Source: Clostridia bacterium (GTDB lineage: Bacteria; Bacillota; Clostridia; Peptostreptococcales; Acidaminobacteraceae). From it: a stretch of DNA of 43,059 nucleotides. The notes beneath the pieces are model-generated. The model did no database searches. It was not told where the DNA came from and saw nothing but the letters and a program-made list of their open reading frames with translations. Both the position numbers and the translations under genes were made by a program. How positions within the stretch are numbered: the first letter of the stretch is position 1; the number at the start of each line of letters is the position of its first letter. Positions 8,336 through 19,736 of the stretch are shown piece by piece. The stretch is from contig JAFGVN010000094.1 in NCBI GenBank assembly GCA_016937975.1, positions 1 to 43,059 on the forward strand, in the 5' to 3' direction.

Positions 8336-9224
8336 TTCTTTCACCTCCAACTTTAAATTGTAGCCATGCCAATATTGCCACAATAAAAACGATTACATAA
8401 GAGATCGTTGCTGCATATCCAAAATTAGGTGTAAATTTAAAGGATAAATTATAGATATATTGAGATAAAGTAAGTGTTGAATCTGATGGTCCTCCACCAG
8501 TTAAGTTGACAACTTCATCAAACAATTGCAAAGTTCCAATAGTCGACATAATTGTTGTAAACAATATTACAGGCTTAAGCATTGGAATTGTAATTTTCAT
8601 GAATTGTTTTGACTTGGAAGCGCCATCAATCCTTGCAGCTTCATAAATAGATGAATCGATGTTTTGAAGTGCAGCGAGATAAAAGATCATATTGTAGCCT
8701 GTCCAACGCCATGTAATTGCGAGAATAATCGTAACCTTGGCCCAAAACGGATCTAATAACCACGGAATAGGTTGTTGGATTATGTGAAGATTTAATAGCG
8801 TTGTATTTATAATGCCATCAAAGGAAAACATACTTTTAAAGAGAACAGAATAAGCTACTAATGATGTCACACATGGTAAAAATATTGCAGTCCTAAACCA
8901 TGATCTGAATTTCAAAGTGCTTTCATTAAGAAAAGCTGCAATGATCAAAGCCAAAAATATCATGATTGGTACTTGAATAATAAAAAATGTAAAGGTATTC
9001 TTCAAAGCCGTTTGAAAAACAGTATCATCAAATAATCTTCTGATGTTTCCAAGTCCATTAAAGTGCATCACAACACCTTTACCAGACATCGTGGATAAAA
9101 CCAGAGAGTTAATAATTGGGTATACATTGAAAATCAAGACCATAATTACTGCAATCCCAATAAACCCCCAGCTATGCTTTTCATATGCCTTTTCTAAACT
9201 CTTTGCTTTTTGATTCTTGTTCAT
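8328..9224 (-). CDS. Sugar ABC transporter permease, MalF type
   Basis: Partner of the MalG-type permease, 298 aa, with six predicted membrane helices and an EAA loop (YEAARIDGASKSKQFMKITIP). The segment EVVNLTGGGPSDSTLTL is the usual MalF-type GGP motif. It follows the binding-protein gene after a stable intercistronic hairpin, so it is probably made at a lower level than the binding protein. An AAGGGTG ribosome binding site precedes ATG 9224. Confidence 0.9.
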   Translation of the reverse strand: MNKNQKAKSLEKAYEKHSWGFIGIAVIMVLIFNVYPIINSLVLSTMSGKGVVMHFNGLGNIRRLFDDTVFQTALKNTFTFFIIQVPIMIFLALIIAAFLNESTLKFRSWFRTAIFLPCVTSLVAYSVLFKSMFSFDGIINTTLLNLHIIQQPIPWLLDPFWAKVTIILAITWRWTGYNMIFYLAALQNIDSSIYEAARIDGASKSKQFMKITIPMLKPVILFTTIMSTIGTLQLFDEVVNLTGGGPSDSTLTLSQYIYNLSFKFTPNFGYAATISYVIVFIVAILAWLQFKVGGERNA

Positions 9225-9253
9225 ATAACACCCTTCTAGTCTTACTTTTGAAG

Positions 9254-9276
9254 TAAAAACGGGGCAACGCCCCGTT
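9254..9276 (-). terminator. Intercistronic stem-loop between binding protein and permeases
   Basis: AACGGGGC pairs with GCCCCGTT around a 3-base loop, and a TTTTT run follows in the minus direction. Sitting between the abundant binding-protein gene and the permease genes, it probably acts as a partial terminator or mRNA stabiliser. Confidence 0.7.
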
Positions 9277-9282
9277 ATTTAA

Positions 9283-10572
9283 TTATTGTATTTGTGACTT
9301 TAACTGATCTTCTGCTTTCTTTAAAGCATCTTTAATATTACCACCACTATAAACTTCACCCATTTGTCCAAAGATTGCAGCGTCTGCTTCATAAGTATAA
9401 GTACCATAGTTGATTGCAGGAATTTCTGACATCCATTTTGAGAAATCAGCATATACCTTTTGACCATTGAAGAATGGATCTTCAGCAACATAGGCAGAAC
9501 CAGATTGTGATGGTATATATGAACCTACTGCACCACGATCAACTAAAATATTTTGATAAAAATCAACATCTTTTGCATAGGTAGTTTTTAAGAATTCAAT
9601 AGCAGTACCTTTCTCTTTAGAACTATTTAAAACGTACCAACTAGATCCACCTAAATTTGAAGCATTTTTGGAATTTGCTACATTTAATCTAGGAACAGGA
9701 GCAACAGCCCATAAGCCAGATTGTGAAGCTTCAGCTTTTACTGAACCTGTAATCCAAACACCTGTAATGACAGAAGCAGTATCTCCTGAGTTAAATGCAC
9801 CAACCCATTCTCCCCAACCACTAGTTGGTTTGATGAAATTTGAACCAGCAATTTCTTTATATACTCTTACTGCATCCTCTAAAGCTGGATTATTTGCTAA
9901 ATTAGGATTACCTTCTTCATCAAAATACCAAGCACCAGCTGATTGCATCATGATTCTCATTAATCCACCATCATTTGGATCGAATGCAAGCATTGCAGTA
10001 CCAGTTTTATCCTTAACATCTTGAGCGATTTTAATAAAATCATCCCATGTAATATCAGCTAAATCACTTGCAGAATAACCTGCTGCTTCTAAAATATCCG
10101 TTCTATAGTAGAAACCTGCAACACCTGAGTCAAATGGTACACCATAAACTTTACCATCTAATGTCATTAATTCTGTTTTATAGTCTACAAAGTCTTTATG
10201 ATCAATTTGTCCTGTTAAATCAGCAAAACTGCCAGGATATGATTGTAAATACATTTGTGCATTATAATCTTCAATTAATACAATATCAGGCAAACCATTT
10301 GTTGTTCCTGATGCTAGATTGGTATGTAACTTTTGCTCCAAATCAGCTTTTGCATAATCTACAATTTCAATTTCAACATTAGGATATTCTTTTTCAAAAC
10401 GTGCTTTTGCTTCTTCCATAATAGCAATATTAAAGTTTGGATCCCATGCCCAAATAGTAATCTTGCCATTCTCGTTTACATCCATTGTACTTTCTGAGTC
10501 ATTTTTATCATTACAACCTACTAATGAAAACAACATCATAAATACTAAAATACCTACTAAAAACTTTTTCAT
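9283..10572 (-). CDS. Sugar ABC transporter solute-binding lipoprotein
   Basis: Extracellular substrate-binding protein of 429 aa, family 1 of bacterial extracellular binding proteins. The N-terminus is a lipoprotein signal peptide with lipobox SLVGC, so the mature protein is anchored by a lipidated Cys at residue 20. Typical family blocks are GKITIWAWDPNFN, FEKEYPNVEIEIVDY, LPDIVLIEDYNAQMYL and VYGVPFDSGVAGFYYRTDIL. It leads the operon with the two permeases and the GH2 hydrolase. Transcription starts from a strong promoter covered by TTTTAGTAAAA repeats, so repression by the neighbouring LacI protein is likely. The ligand is unknown; an oligosaccharide with a GH2-cleavable beta linkage fits. 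Confidence 0.92.
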   Translation of the reverse strand: MKKFLVGILVFMMLFSLVGCNDKNDSESTMDVNENGKITIWAWDPNFNIAIMEEAKARFEKEYPNVEIEIVDYAKADLEQKLHTNLASGTTNGLPDIVLIEDYNAQMYLQSYPGSFADLTGQIDHKDFVDYKTELMTLDGKVYGVPFDSGVAGFYYRTDILEAAGYSASDLADITWDDFIKIAQDVKDKTGTAMLAFDPNDGGLMRIMMQSAGAWYFDEEGNPNLANNPALEDAVRVYKEIAGSNFIKPTSGWGEWVGAFNSGDTASVITGVWITGSVKAEASQSGLWAVAPVPRLNVANSKNASNLGGSSWYVLNSSKEKGTAIEFLKTTYAKDVDFYQNILVDRGAVGSYIPSQSGSAYVAEDPFFNGQKVYADFSKWMSEIPAINYGTYTYEADAAIFGQMGEVYSGGNIKDALKKAEDQLKSQIQ

Positions 10573-10610
10573 TGAGTCCCTCCTAGAAATAATAATATCT
10601 TACAATTAGA

Positions 10611-10640
10611 ATTATATATTACATTTTAGTAAAAAGTCAA
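10611..10640 (-). promoter_or_regulatory. Strong sigma-A promoter of the GH2 sugar operon
   Basis: On the minus strand TTGACT and TATAAT are 18 bases apart, about 40 bases before the start codon of the binding-protein gene. One palindromic operator copy (10624-10634) fills the spacer, so a bound repressor would block polymerase directly. Confidence 0.8.
10624..10634. promoter_or_regulatory. Operator copy 1, TTTTAGTAAAA
   Basis: An 11-bp palindrome about a central G/C, placed between the -35 and -10 of the sugar-operon promoter. Identical copies are at 10645-10655 and 10668-10678. A one-mismatch copy at 10782-10792 (ATTTAGTAAAA) lies behind the regulator gene, and another exact copy precedes the regulator gene at 11848-11858. 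Confidence 0.65.
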
Positions 10641-10644
10641 TTTC

Positions 10645-10655
10645 TTTTAGTAAAA
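10645..10655. promoter_or_regulatory. Operator copy 2, TTTTAGTAAAA
   Basis: Second exact copy, just upstream of the -35. Its centre is 21 bp from copy 1, about two helical turns, so two dimers could bind on the same DNA face. Confidence 0.65.
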
Positions 10656-10667
10656 TAAATCAATTTA

Positions 10668-10678
10668 TTTTACTAAAA
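10668..10678. promoter_or_regulatory. Operator copy 3, TTTTACTAAAA
   Basis: Third copy (read on the other strand), with its centre 23 bp from copy 2. Confidence 0.6.
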
Positions 10679-10687
10679 TATTGGATA

Positions 10688-10701
10688 TGAAAACGTTTAC
10701 T
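10688..10701. promoter_or_regulatory. cre-like catabolite control site
   Basis: TGAAAACGTTTACT fits the degenerate CcpA box TGWAARCGYTWNCW at every position. It lies about 50 bases upstream of the -35 of the sugar operon. CcpA binding is inferred from the consensus only; the local LacI protein is another possible reader. Confidence 0.55.
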
Positions 10702-10799
10702 TTGATAAATCAAGTAGGAATATTGACAAATACCGGCTTTTGGGTTCTGAAAATCCTAGATTCTCTGTTGAGATCAATATAATTTAGTAAAATAATAGT

Positions 10800-12952
<2,153 letters not shown>

Positions 12953-12956
<4 letters not shown>

Positions 12957-13423
12957 ATGATCATATTCCGTTTTCTAATTTTTACAGTACCATCATTAAC
13001 ATGAATTTCTACTGTTCTTGAGTAACTACCTAAAGTTTCATGGTTTTCATAAGCTATACCATGGACTTTTAATATATTTTCAATGATTTGTACATTTCTT
13101 TCACCTATTTTAAATACATCAGCTGGATTTTTAGAAACAGCACCACCAATGACATAGGCTTTTAACCCTTTAATATCACAATTAGGTTTATCTAGATAAA
13201 AATGTATCATTTTAGGTACAAAATCCGTAGCATAATAAGCTTCTTTATCTTGAATTAACCCATGTTTTTTGTCTCGTTCTGGCAGAACAATATGTGCCAT
13301 ACTCGTACATTTGGAAATAGGACAATACAAGATTAATGCGACACATGAACCTAGTGAATGTGTTATTATACCTTCATTTTCAGTATCCGTAATGGCATAT
13401 TCGCCTAATCCAATCGTAATCAT
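12953..13423 (-). CDS. cheD: Chemoreceptor glutamine deamidase CheD
   Basis: Deamidates glutamines of chemoreceptors to methyl-accepting glutamates. At 156 aa it has the usual length. The catalytic Cys is in HSLGSCVALILY and the catalytic His in SMAHIVLP; the family block YVIGGA and the region KIGERNV are present. ATG 13423 is chosen because GAGGTG precedes it; a GTG two codons upstream leaves no room for a site. It starts two bases after cheB and overlaps the J-domain gene by four bases. In Bacillus, CheD works together with CheC; no cheC is visible here. Confidence 0.93.
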
Positions 13424-13425
13424 AG

Positions 13426-14433
13426 TCACCTCAATGATTTTACAATATGATGTCCCATTAAATTTAAAGGAATCTGCTTAGAAACACCACCTAACTCATA
13501 TGCAGCCTTTGGCATACCGTATACAACACAAGATGCTTCATCTTGTCCATAAGTAATAGCACCAGCTCTATGCATTCTTGAAAGACCTCTTGCTCCATCG
13601 TAACCCATACCTGTTAAAATGATACCAATGACTCGACTGCCAACCTCTTTGGCAACAGAATTAAATAATACATCAACTGAGGGACAATGACCATTTACTC
13701 TATCACCTTTAAATACATGAAGAACATATTGGGCACCTCTTTTTTTGATTTCCATATGTTGATCTCCAGGAGCTAAATAAACATGATTTGGCAATACGAC
13801 CATGCCATTTTCAGCTTCAGCCACCTCAAAATGTGTTTGAAGATTTAACCGCTCTGCAAACATAGTCGAAAATTTTGGTGGAATATGCTGAACAATTAAA
13901 ATCCCAGGCATATTAGGTGGTAATTGTTTTAAAACATTGTATATTGCTTCTGTCCCACCTGTTGAAGCACCAATGGCAATAATGTCGTGTTTAGTATATT
14001 TAAAATTAGTGCTTTGAATCTCAGTTTTTATTGCATTGTGAATGATGCGTGCTTTTGAAGCGGCTTTAATCTTATCAATTAGATCAAAAATAAAAGATTC
14101 CACACTTTGGGCAACATTAGGAGCTGGTTTTGTTACAAAGTCAACAGCACCAGCCTCCATTGCATCAAAAACACGATTACTAACAGAACTCACAACAATT
14201 ACAGGCAGTGGATATTGAGGCATAAGTCTTTTAATAAACTCAATACCATCCATTTTTGGCATTTCAATATCACAGGTAATAACGTCGGGTTCGTATTGTA
14301 GAATCTTATCACGTGCATCATATACGTCAACTGCTTTTGCAACAACTTGAATCTCAGGACTATTAGATATTCCGCGTGAAATAATTTCACGAAATACCAT
14401 ACTGTCATCTATAATCAAAACTTTAATTGGCAT
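13426..14433 (-). CDS. cheB: Chemotaxis response regulator methylesterase CheB
   Basis: Two-domain protein-glutamate methylesterase/deamidase of 335 aa. The receiver domain comes first (LIIDDSMVFREI; phosphorylated Asp in ITCDIEMPKMDG; Lys in VTKPAP). After a linker comes the catalytic domain with Ser in AIGASTGGTEAI, His in VQHIPPKF and Asp in GMGYDGARGL. It removes methyl groups from receptors and resets their sensitivity. A GGAGGT site precedes ATG 14433. It lies between cheR and cheD in the same operon. Its phosphodonor, a CheA kinase, is not encoded in the window. Confidence 0.95.
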   Translation of the reverse strand: MPIKVLIIDDSMVFREIISRGISNSPEIQVVAKAVDVYDARDKILQYEPDVITCDIEMPKMDGIEFIKRLMPQYPLPVIVVSSVSNRVFDAMEAGAVDFVTKPAPNVAQSVESFIFDLIDKIKAASKARIIHNAIKTEIQSTNFKYTKHDIIAIGASTGGTEAIYNVLKQLPPNMPGILIVQHIPPKFSTMFAERLNLQTHFEVAEAENGMVVLPNHVYLAPGDQHMEIKKRGAQYVLHVFKGDRVNGHCPSVDVLFNSVAKEVGSRVIGIILTGMGYDGARGLSRMHRAGAITYGQDEASCVVYGMPKAAYELGGVSKQIPLNLMGHHIVKSLR

Positions 14434-14443
14434 TTTACCTCCA

Positions 14444-15259
14444 TCAGGTTTTTCTGTAAACAGCTGGTTGAATATATTTAAATTTTGATTTGTTTCGGTC
14501 TATACTTTCTGAATGTCCCACAAACAAATATCCACCTGGTACTAATATTTCATAAAATTGATTGATTAATTTCTCTTTCGTAGGATTATCAAAATAGATC
14601 ATAACATTTCTACAAAAGATAACATGTAGCTTCTTTTTAAAAGGAAATGTAGGATCCGTCAAGTTCAGTCTTCTGTAAATGACTTGATTTCTTAACGAGT
14701 GAATCACTTGGTAACTTCCATTGCCAATATCCTTAAAATAATTCATCATCCACATTTTAGGAATATCAACAAGTCTATCTTTTGGGTATATACCTAATTT
14801 GGCTTGTTCAAGAACATCAAAGGAAATATCTGTTGCCAATAATTTCTTATCCCAAGATGGAATCTCTTTGCCAAAGGCATCTTCCAGTATCATCGCAAGG
14901 GTATAGGGCTCCTCTCCACTAGAACTTGCAGCACACCATATTCTTAAATCACGATCTTTTACAGTGCTTTTTAAGTAGGGTAATACAGAATCTCTAAAAA
15001 AATCAAAATGTTGTTTCTCACGCATAAAAAATGTATGATTAGTGGTCATGCGATCAATAAGTTTACTGAGATAAATCCCTTCTTTATCATTTTTTACATA
15101 ATTATAAAAATCCATAAAACTATTCAGATTTAATTCTCTTAGAAAAACATTGAGTCTGCCTGTCATCAAAGTCTTCTTTTCAAGTTTCAGATGAATACCA
15201 CTGTAGTTCTCAATTAGTTCAGCTAATAATTCAAATTCTTTATCACTAATAATATCCAT
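14444..15259 (-). CDS. cheR: Chemoreceptor methyltransferase CheR
   Basis: S-adenosylmethionine-dependent protein-glutamate methyltransferase of about 271 aa. The N-terminal helical CheR_N part is followed by the catalytic domain with TTNHTFFMREKQHFDF, LRIWCAASSSGEEPYTLAM (SAM binding), LLATDIS, and VIFCRNVMIYFD. It methylates glutamates of the adjacent receptor. ATG 15259 is used; a GTG two codons earlier is an alternative, and the ribosome binding site (TTAGGTG) is tight against either. It follows the receptor gene and precedes cheB, so methylation and demethylation are co-expressed. Confidence 0.94.
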   Translation of the reverse strand: MDIISDKEFELLAELIENYSGIHLKLEKKTLMTGRLNVFLRELNLNSFMDFYNYVKNDKEGIYLSKLIDRMTTNHTFFMREKQHFDFFRDSVLPYLKSTVKDRDLRIWCAASSSGEEPYTLAMILEDAFGKEIPSWDKKLLATDISFDVLEQAKLGIYPKDRLVDIPKMWMMNYFKDIGNGSYQVIHSLRNQVIYRRLNLTDPTFPFKKKLHVIFCRNVMIYFDNPTKEKLINQFYEILVPGGYLFVGHSESIDRNKSKFKYIQPAVYRKT

Positions 15260-15271
15260 ATGCACCTAATT

Positions 15272-17302
15272 TCAATATTGATCAAATTCATCATCTTTCA
15301 TTGCGATTAATTTTGTGTTTTTCTTTACTTTCATAGAATCCAACAGTGAAGAAACTTCAGAACTTAATGCGCCACCGCCATAGATTTCATCAGTTTTATA
15401 GGCCTTAAGTTTAAATTTTGATACTTGTGCTTTCAACAAGTCTGCTTGACCTGATAATTCTTCACTTGCAGCTGCAGTTTCTTCAGCAGTGGCACTTGTT
15501 GTTTGAACAACATCAGCAATTTGATTTAATCCTAGGTTTACTTGACTAACACCAGAGGCTTGCTCATATGAGGCTCTAGAAATTTCAGACATCAATTTAT
15601 CAGCTTTTTCTACACCTACAACGATTTCTTTAAGAGCAGTAGCTGTCTCTCGAGCAATAATCATACCTGAATTCACCTGTTTTACAGAATTTTCTATGAG
15701 ATCAGTTGTACTTTTAGCTGCTTCTGCAGATCTTGCTGCTAAGTTTCTTACTTCTTCAGCAACGACTGCGAAACCTTTTCCATGAACACCCGCTCGTGCA
15801 GCTTCAACGGCTGCATTCAAAGCTAATATGTTGGTTTGAAAAGCGATATCATCAATTACTTTTATAATTTTAGATATATTGGTTGAGGATGCATTAATTT
15901 CTTCCATCGCTATAACCATTTCACTCATTTGCTGTTGTCCCCTTTGAGCAAAAGTAAAGGTCTCATTGGATACCTTCTTAGCAAGATTTGCGTTCTCTGC
16001 ATTACTTTCAGTTTGCTTAGAAATTTCTTCAACTGAGGCTGTTAATTGCTCCAAGGAACTGGCTTGTTCCGTTGCACCTTGGGACAATGACATAGAAGAA
16101 TCTGATAATTGTCTAGACCCCGAAGCCACTTGATCGGACGCCCCATTAATTTGGCTAAGCACTTGATTCATGTTTTCAGTCATATTTTTGAAAGCATTTC
16201 CTAGTCTGCCAATTTCATCCCTTGTATCTATCGAAATTTCTACATTTAAATCTCCATTGGCGACGGATGTTACACCAGAAGCTAAAACACTAATAGGTTT
16301 TTTTATCATACTTGAAATGATAAAGCCTAAAGCTACAGAAAGTAAGCCCCCAGCAATTGTTAGGGATATAATCATAAGGATTGAACTTTTCACACTATTA
16401 TTAACGTTGTCATTTGTCATCTCAACTAAATTAGATATTAAAAGAGCAGCCTCTTCATATAAAGGTTGATTGGTATCAACCGACATAGATGTCATGTCAC
16501 CAAATAAAACATCACTTCTACTTGCTAAAGCAATCATTTCATCTAAAATGTTCAATACTTCATCCATGTTAGGCAAGGTCTCTTTTTCATAAATAGCATA
16601 TGCTTCTTCAAGTTTCATATTACTATCAGAATTTAGAACTTCATTAATTTCATTGCTACTTTCATGAACATTCATGTGATACTGGTCTATTTCGTCTATT
16701 AAAGTCATCATTTCTTTATTTTGAGATTTATAAGCAATCAGCCATTTACCCAAGTCACATTGAGTACCATCGACATTACCTGTGTATTCAGTTTCATGTA
16801 TCATAGCTTCATCCAATAACCAAATCCATTTATAATGATCAGCTTTCCTTGCATTCAAGGTAGTTAACAATTCACTTGTATTTTCAAGTTTGTAACTATT
16901 TAATAACTTTGCATCTTCAATTAAACTGTCATGGGATTTTATGTAAAGATCAATACTTTTATTTACTTCATTAAACAAGGTTCTTTCATTTTGGGTTAGG
17001 TTTAGTGCACTGTATAAATTCAAATGTTTATTCATAGATAGTTCAGCGGTTTCAATTTCGCCCATTATAATCTCTCGCTCAGCGATTGTCATTTTAGGTG
17101 ATATTATTAGATTTTCCAAGGCATTAATTCGAGTAAAATCCTCTGTAGCCATCATGATATTTTGAAGACCTTGCATTTTTTCATTACCTAAATCATTGAT
17201 AGTGTAATAACCCACTAAACCAATAAATGCAGCAATAAATGCAATAATTATAAATGCCAACATCAGTTTCACACGAATGTTTAGGTTTTTATACCATTTC
17301 AT
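15272..17302 (-). CDS. Methyl-accepting chemotaxis protein with extracytoplasmic CZB zinc-binding domain
   Basis: Transmembrane chemoreceptor of 676 aa. The first helix is at about 10-33 and the second at about 305-332, enclosing a helical sensor. Residues 153-220 of the sensor match a CZB domain: His156 (ADHYKWIWLL), Cys182 (QCDLGKWL), His209 and His213 (YHMNVHES), the His3-Cys zinc site of that family. A HAMP domain (about 333-390) and a coiled-coil signalling domain follow, with the hairpin tip DIAFQTNILALNAAVEAARAG. The C-terminus has no CheR-tethering pentapeptide. Zinc, pH or hypochlorite-type oxidants are known CZB stimuli; which applies here is unknown. AAGGAG precedes the start. Confidence 0.92.
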   Translation of the reverse strand: MKWYKNLNIRVKLMLAFIIIAFIAAFIGLVGYYTINDLGNEKMQGLQNIMMATEDFTRINALENLIISPKMTIAEREIIMGEIETAELSMNKHLNLYSALNLTQNERTLFNEVNKSIDLYIKSHDSLIEDAKLLNSYKLENTSELLTTLNARKADHYKWIWLLDEAMIHETEYTGNVDGTQCDLGKWLIAYKSQNKEMMTLIDEIDQYHMNVHESSNEINEVLNSDSNMKLEEAYAIYEKETLPNMDEVLNILDEMIALASRSDVLFGDMTSMSVDTNQPLYEEAALLISNLVEMTNDNVNNSVKSSILMIISLTIAGGLLSVALGFIISSMIKKPISVLASGVTSVANGDLNVEISIDTRDEIGRLGNAFKNMTENMNQVLSQINGASDQVASGSRQLSDSSMSLSQGATEQASSLEQLTASVEEISKQTESNAENANLAKKVSNETFTFAQRGQQQMSEMVIAMEEINASSTNISKIIKVIDDIAFQTNILALNAAVEAARAGVHGKGFAVVAEEVRNLAARSAEAAKSTTDLIENSVKQVNSGMIIARETATALKEIVVGVEKADKLMSEISRASYEQASGVSQVNLGLNQIADVVQTTSATAEETAAASEELSGQADLLKAQVSKFKLKAYKTDEIYGGGALSSEVSSLLDSMKVKKNTKLIAMKDDEFDQY

Positions 17303-17312
17303 AACTTACTCC

Positions 17313-17798
17313 TTATACAGACATGATACTTGCTACTTCTTCATCATTTAATAAATGATTACAATCTAATAATAAAATGACTTGATCCGATTTTTTCCCA
17401 ATCGCTTTAATGTATTTTCTTGAACCTTCAAAAATAATTGGTGGTGGAACAATATTTTCCTCTGAAATGTTTGAAACTTCATTAACAGCATCGACAATAA
17501 TACCCACAGAAATGTCTTTTACATCTAACACAATAATACAAGTCCGGTCTGTATATTCAACAGTAGGCTTTTTAAATCGTATTCTTGCATCCATTACTGG
17601 AATAATTTCTCCTCTTAAGTTAATAATACCTTTGATAAATTCAGGCATTTCAGGAACCGTCGTTATTGGCTGAATACCAACGATTTCAGTTACATATAAG
17701 ATCTCTATCCCAAAATGCTCTTTCTCCAATGAAAAAGTTAAGAACCTATTTTTTTGAGTATCCTCAATCATTTCTTCATAAAACATATCTTTATCCAT
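17313..17798 (-). CDS. cheW: Chemotaxis coupling protein CheW
   Basis: Adaptor linking receptors to the kinase CheA, 161 aa. The single CheW/SH3-like domain spans about 17-155 with the usual motifs FGIEILYVTEIV, ITTVPEMPEFIKGIINLRGEIIPVMD and the Arg-rich receptor/kinase contact. It is first in the operon, with GGAGGGAG before ATG 17798, and 10 bases upstream of the receptor gene. This CheW-receptor-CheR-CheB-CheD set has no kinase, so it must work with a CheA encoded elsewhere or form a dedicated side array. Confidence 0.93.
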   Translation of the reverse strand: MDKDMFYEEMIEDTQKNRFLTFSLEKEHFGIEILYVTEIVGIQPITTVPEMPEFIKGIINLRGEIIPVMDARIRFKKPTVEYTDRTCIIVLDVKDISVGIIVDAVNEVSNISEENIVPPPIIFEGSRKYIKAIGKKSDQVILLLDCNHLLNDEEVASIMSV

Positions 17799-17958
17799 AG
17801 ATTACTCCCTCCATTTACTATTTGAATTGTTACCCAATTGAAATGGGAATATTCATGATAAACTTTGTTTGATATTTCATTTTTAAATTGTTTTTACCAT
17901 AGGATATATTGATATTAAAGGATATAATTGAAATCTACGCAAATAAAAGGAGGAGCCA
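17799..17958. promoter_or_regulatory. Divergent intergenic region, cheW versus ABC exporter
   Basis: This 160-bp AT-rich region must hold the promoters of the chemotaxis operon (minus) and the exporter operon (plus). TATAAT at 17923-17928 lies about 30 bases before the exporter start but has no good -35. CCCAATTGAAATGGG at 17833-17847 is an imperfect dyad. I cannot assign the chemotaxis promoter or a motility-type sigma factor. Confidence 0.35.
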
Positions 17959-18936
17959 ATGATTAAAGTAAACCATATTAACAAAACCTTTAAAGTTGCA
18001 AAAAGAAAAGCTGGCGTGCTGTCCTCAATAAAATCCTTGTTTTTCCAAAAATTCACAAAGGTCCAAGCGTTACAAGATATTTCTTTCTCCATTAAAGAAG
18101 GAGAAATAGTGGGTTATATTGGACCAAATGGTGCTGGAAAATCAACGACTATTAAGATTATGAGTGGTATTTTAACACCCGACAGCGGCACCTGTAAGAT
18201 TTTAGATAAAACACCTTGGCTGGAACGTATTGAACATGTAAAAAACATTGGGGTTGTATTTGGTCAACGTTCTCAGTTGTGGTGGGATGTACCTGTTGTT
18301 GACTCCTTTGAGTTAATTAAAGACATCTATCGGATCACAGATGCGCATTACGAAGAAACCTTAAATTTACTTACTGATTCACTTAACCTTCATGACATTC
18401 TAAAGACACCAGTACGTCAATTAAGTTTAGGACAAAGAATACGTTGTGAAATTGCTGCATCACTATTACACAACCCTAAAATTCTTTTTCTTGATGAACC
18501 GACAATTGGTTTAGATGCGGTTTCAAAAATTGCAGTTCGAAATTTTATTAAAGCGATCAATGAGAAAAGAAAAACGACAGTCATTCTCACAACTCATGAC
18601 ATGAGTGATATTGAAGCGTTGGCCACACGAATAATTTTAATTGGTAAGGGACAATTACTTTATGATGGCAATTTAGAGCATCTAAAGGAAAAGTATATTA
18701 CCCATAAGAAAATTATTGTGGATCATTATGAATACCAATCAAAAATTGATTTACCTTATACCGAAGTCTTGAAAACAACACCTGACAGAACCATTTTATC
18801 TGTGAATATAAAAGAAATTAAAGTATCTTCCATTATTCAACAACTTAGCGGGTTAATGGAAATACACGATATTACCGTTGAAGATCCTCCAGTGGAAGAG
18901 ATAATTGTTGATTTATATAGGGAGTATGAAATATGA
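17959..18936 (+). CDS. ABC exporter ATP-binding protein (COG4586-like)
   Basis: Cytoplasmic ATPase of 325 aa for the two following membrane proteins. Walker A is GPNGAGKST, the signature motif LSLGQRIRCEIA, Walker B ILFLDEPTIGLD, and the switch His in LTTHDM. The GQRSQLWWDVPVVDSFEL block after the Q-loop is typical of the COG4586 group, which always pairs with COG4587 and COG3694 membrane proteins. GGAGGAG precedes ATG 17959. The stop overlaps the next start in ATGA, so ATPase and permease synthesis are coupled. The exported substrate of this group is not established. Confidence 0.92.
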   Translation: MIKVNHINKTFKVAKRKAGVLSSIKSLFFQKFTKVQALQDISFSIKEGEIVGYIGPNGAGKSTTIKIMSGILTPDSGTCKILDKTPWLERIEHVKNIGVVFGQRSQLWWDVPVVDSFELIKDIYRITDAHYEETLNLLTDSLNLHDILKTPVRQLSLGQRIRCEIAASLLHNPKILFLDEPTIGLDAVSKIAVRNFIKAINEKRKTTVILTTHDMSDIEALATRIILIGKGQLLYDGNLEHLKEKYITHKKIIVDHYEYQSKIDLPYTEVLKTTPDRTILSVNIKEIKVSSIIQQLSGLMEIHDITVEDPPVEEIIVDLYREYEI

Positions 18937-19736
18937 AACCATATCTCAGTTTCTTTAAAATGTCCTTGTTACGAAACTTACAGTATCGAATTGCTGCATT
19001 GGCAGGCATTGCTACTCAATTCTTCTTCGGTTTCATTTTTATTATGATTTTTAAAGGTTTCTATTCTTATTCCAGTATTACACCAGACATTTCTTTTAAA
19101 GCACTGGTGCAAACGGTTTGGTTGCAACAAAGTTTTCTTTTTTTTATCATGCTATGGCTTAGAGACAATGAAATATTCCATATGATTACTACAGGTCAAA
19201 TTGCATATGAAATGGTCCGTCCTACCCATATGTACTTTTACTGGTCAGCAAAACTCTTAGGTCAACGTCTTGCTGGTGGCGTTTTAAGATTTTTACCCAT
19301 TCTATTCATTGCCTGCTTTTTGCCGGAACCTTATAATTTAGTTTTACCTGATTCATTTACAACTTTGATACTATTTCTTACAACTTTAGTACTGGGGTTG
19401 ATTTTAATCATCACACTGACGATGATTATTTATATTTCCGTATTTTATACTTTATCTCCAACTGGATCTTTTTTACTTTTTCGTGTTCTTGGTGAATTCC
19501 TAGGTGGTGCTACAATTCCAATACCTCTAATGCCTGATACCTTAAAAACCATTACTTATTTATTGCCATTCAGATACAGTGGAGATCTTCCTTTTAGAAT
19601 ATATGCGGGACACATTCATCATGAGGAAGCAGTAATCAGTATTTTTGTTCAAATCTTCTGGATTTTATTATTAGGCGTCTCAGGAAATTATTGGATGAAA
19701 CATGCTCTTAAAAAAATAGTTGTACAAGGAGGTTAA
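18933..19736 (+). CDS. ABC-2 type exporter membrane protein (COG4587-like)
   Basis: Integral membrane subunit of 267 aa with six predicted helices. The N-terminus MKPYLSFFKMSLLRNLQYR and the later segment FLGGATIPIPLMPDTLKTI, then LLPFRY, are typical of the COG4587 permease. It overlaps the ATPase gene by four bases, and its TAA directly abuts the next ATG. With the third gene it should form the heteromeric channel of the exporter. Confidence 0.88.
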   Translation: MKPYLSFFKMSLLRNLQYRIAALAGIATQFFFGFIFIMIFKGFYSYSSITPDISFKALVQTVWLQQSFLFFIMLWLRDNEIFHMITTGQIAYEMVRPTHMYFYWSAKLLGQRLAGGVLRFLPILFIACFLPEPYNLVLPDSFTTLILFLTTLVLGLILIITLTMIIYISVFYTLSPTGSFLLFRVLGEFLGGATIPIPLMPDTLKTITYLLPFRYSGDLPFRIYAGHIHHEEAVISIFVQIFWILLLGVSGNYWMKHALKKIVVQGG

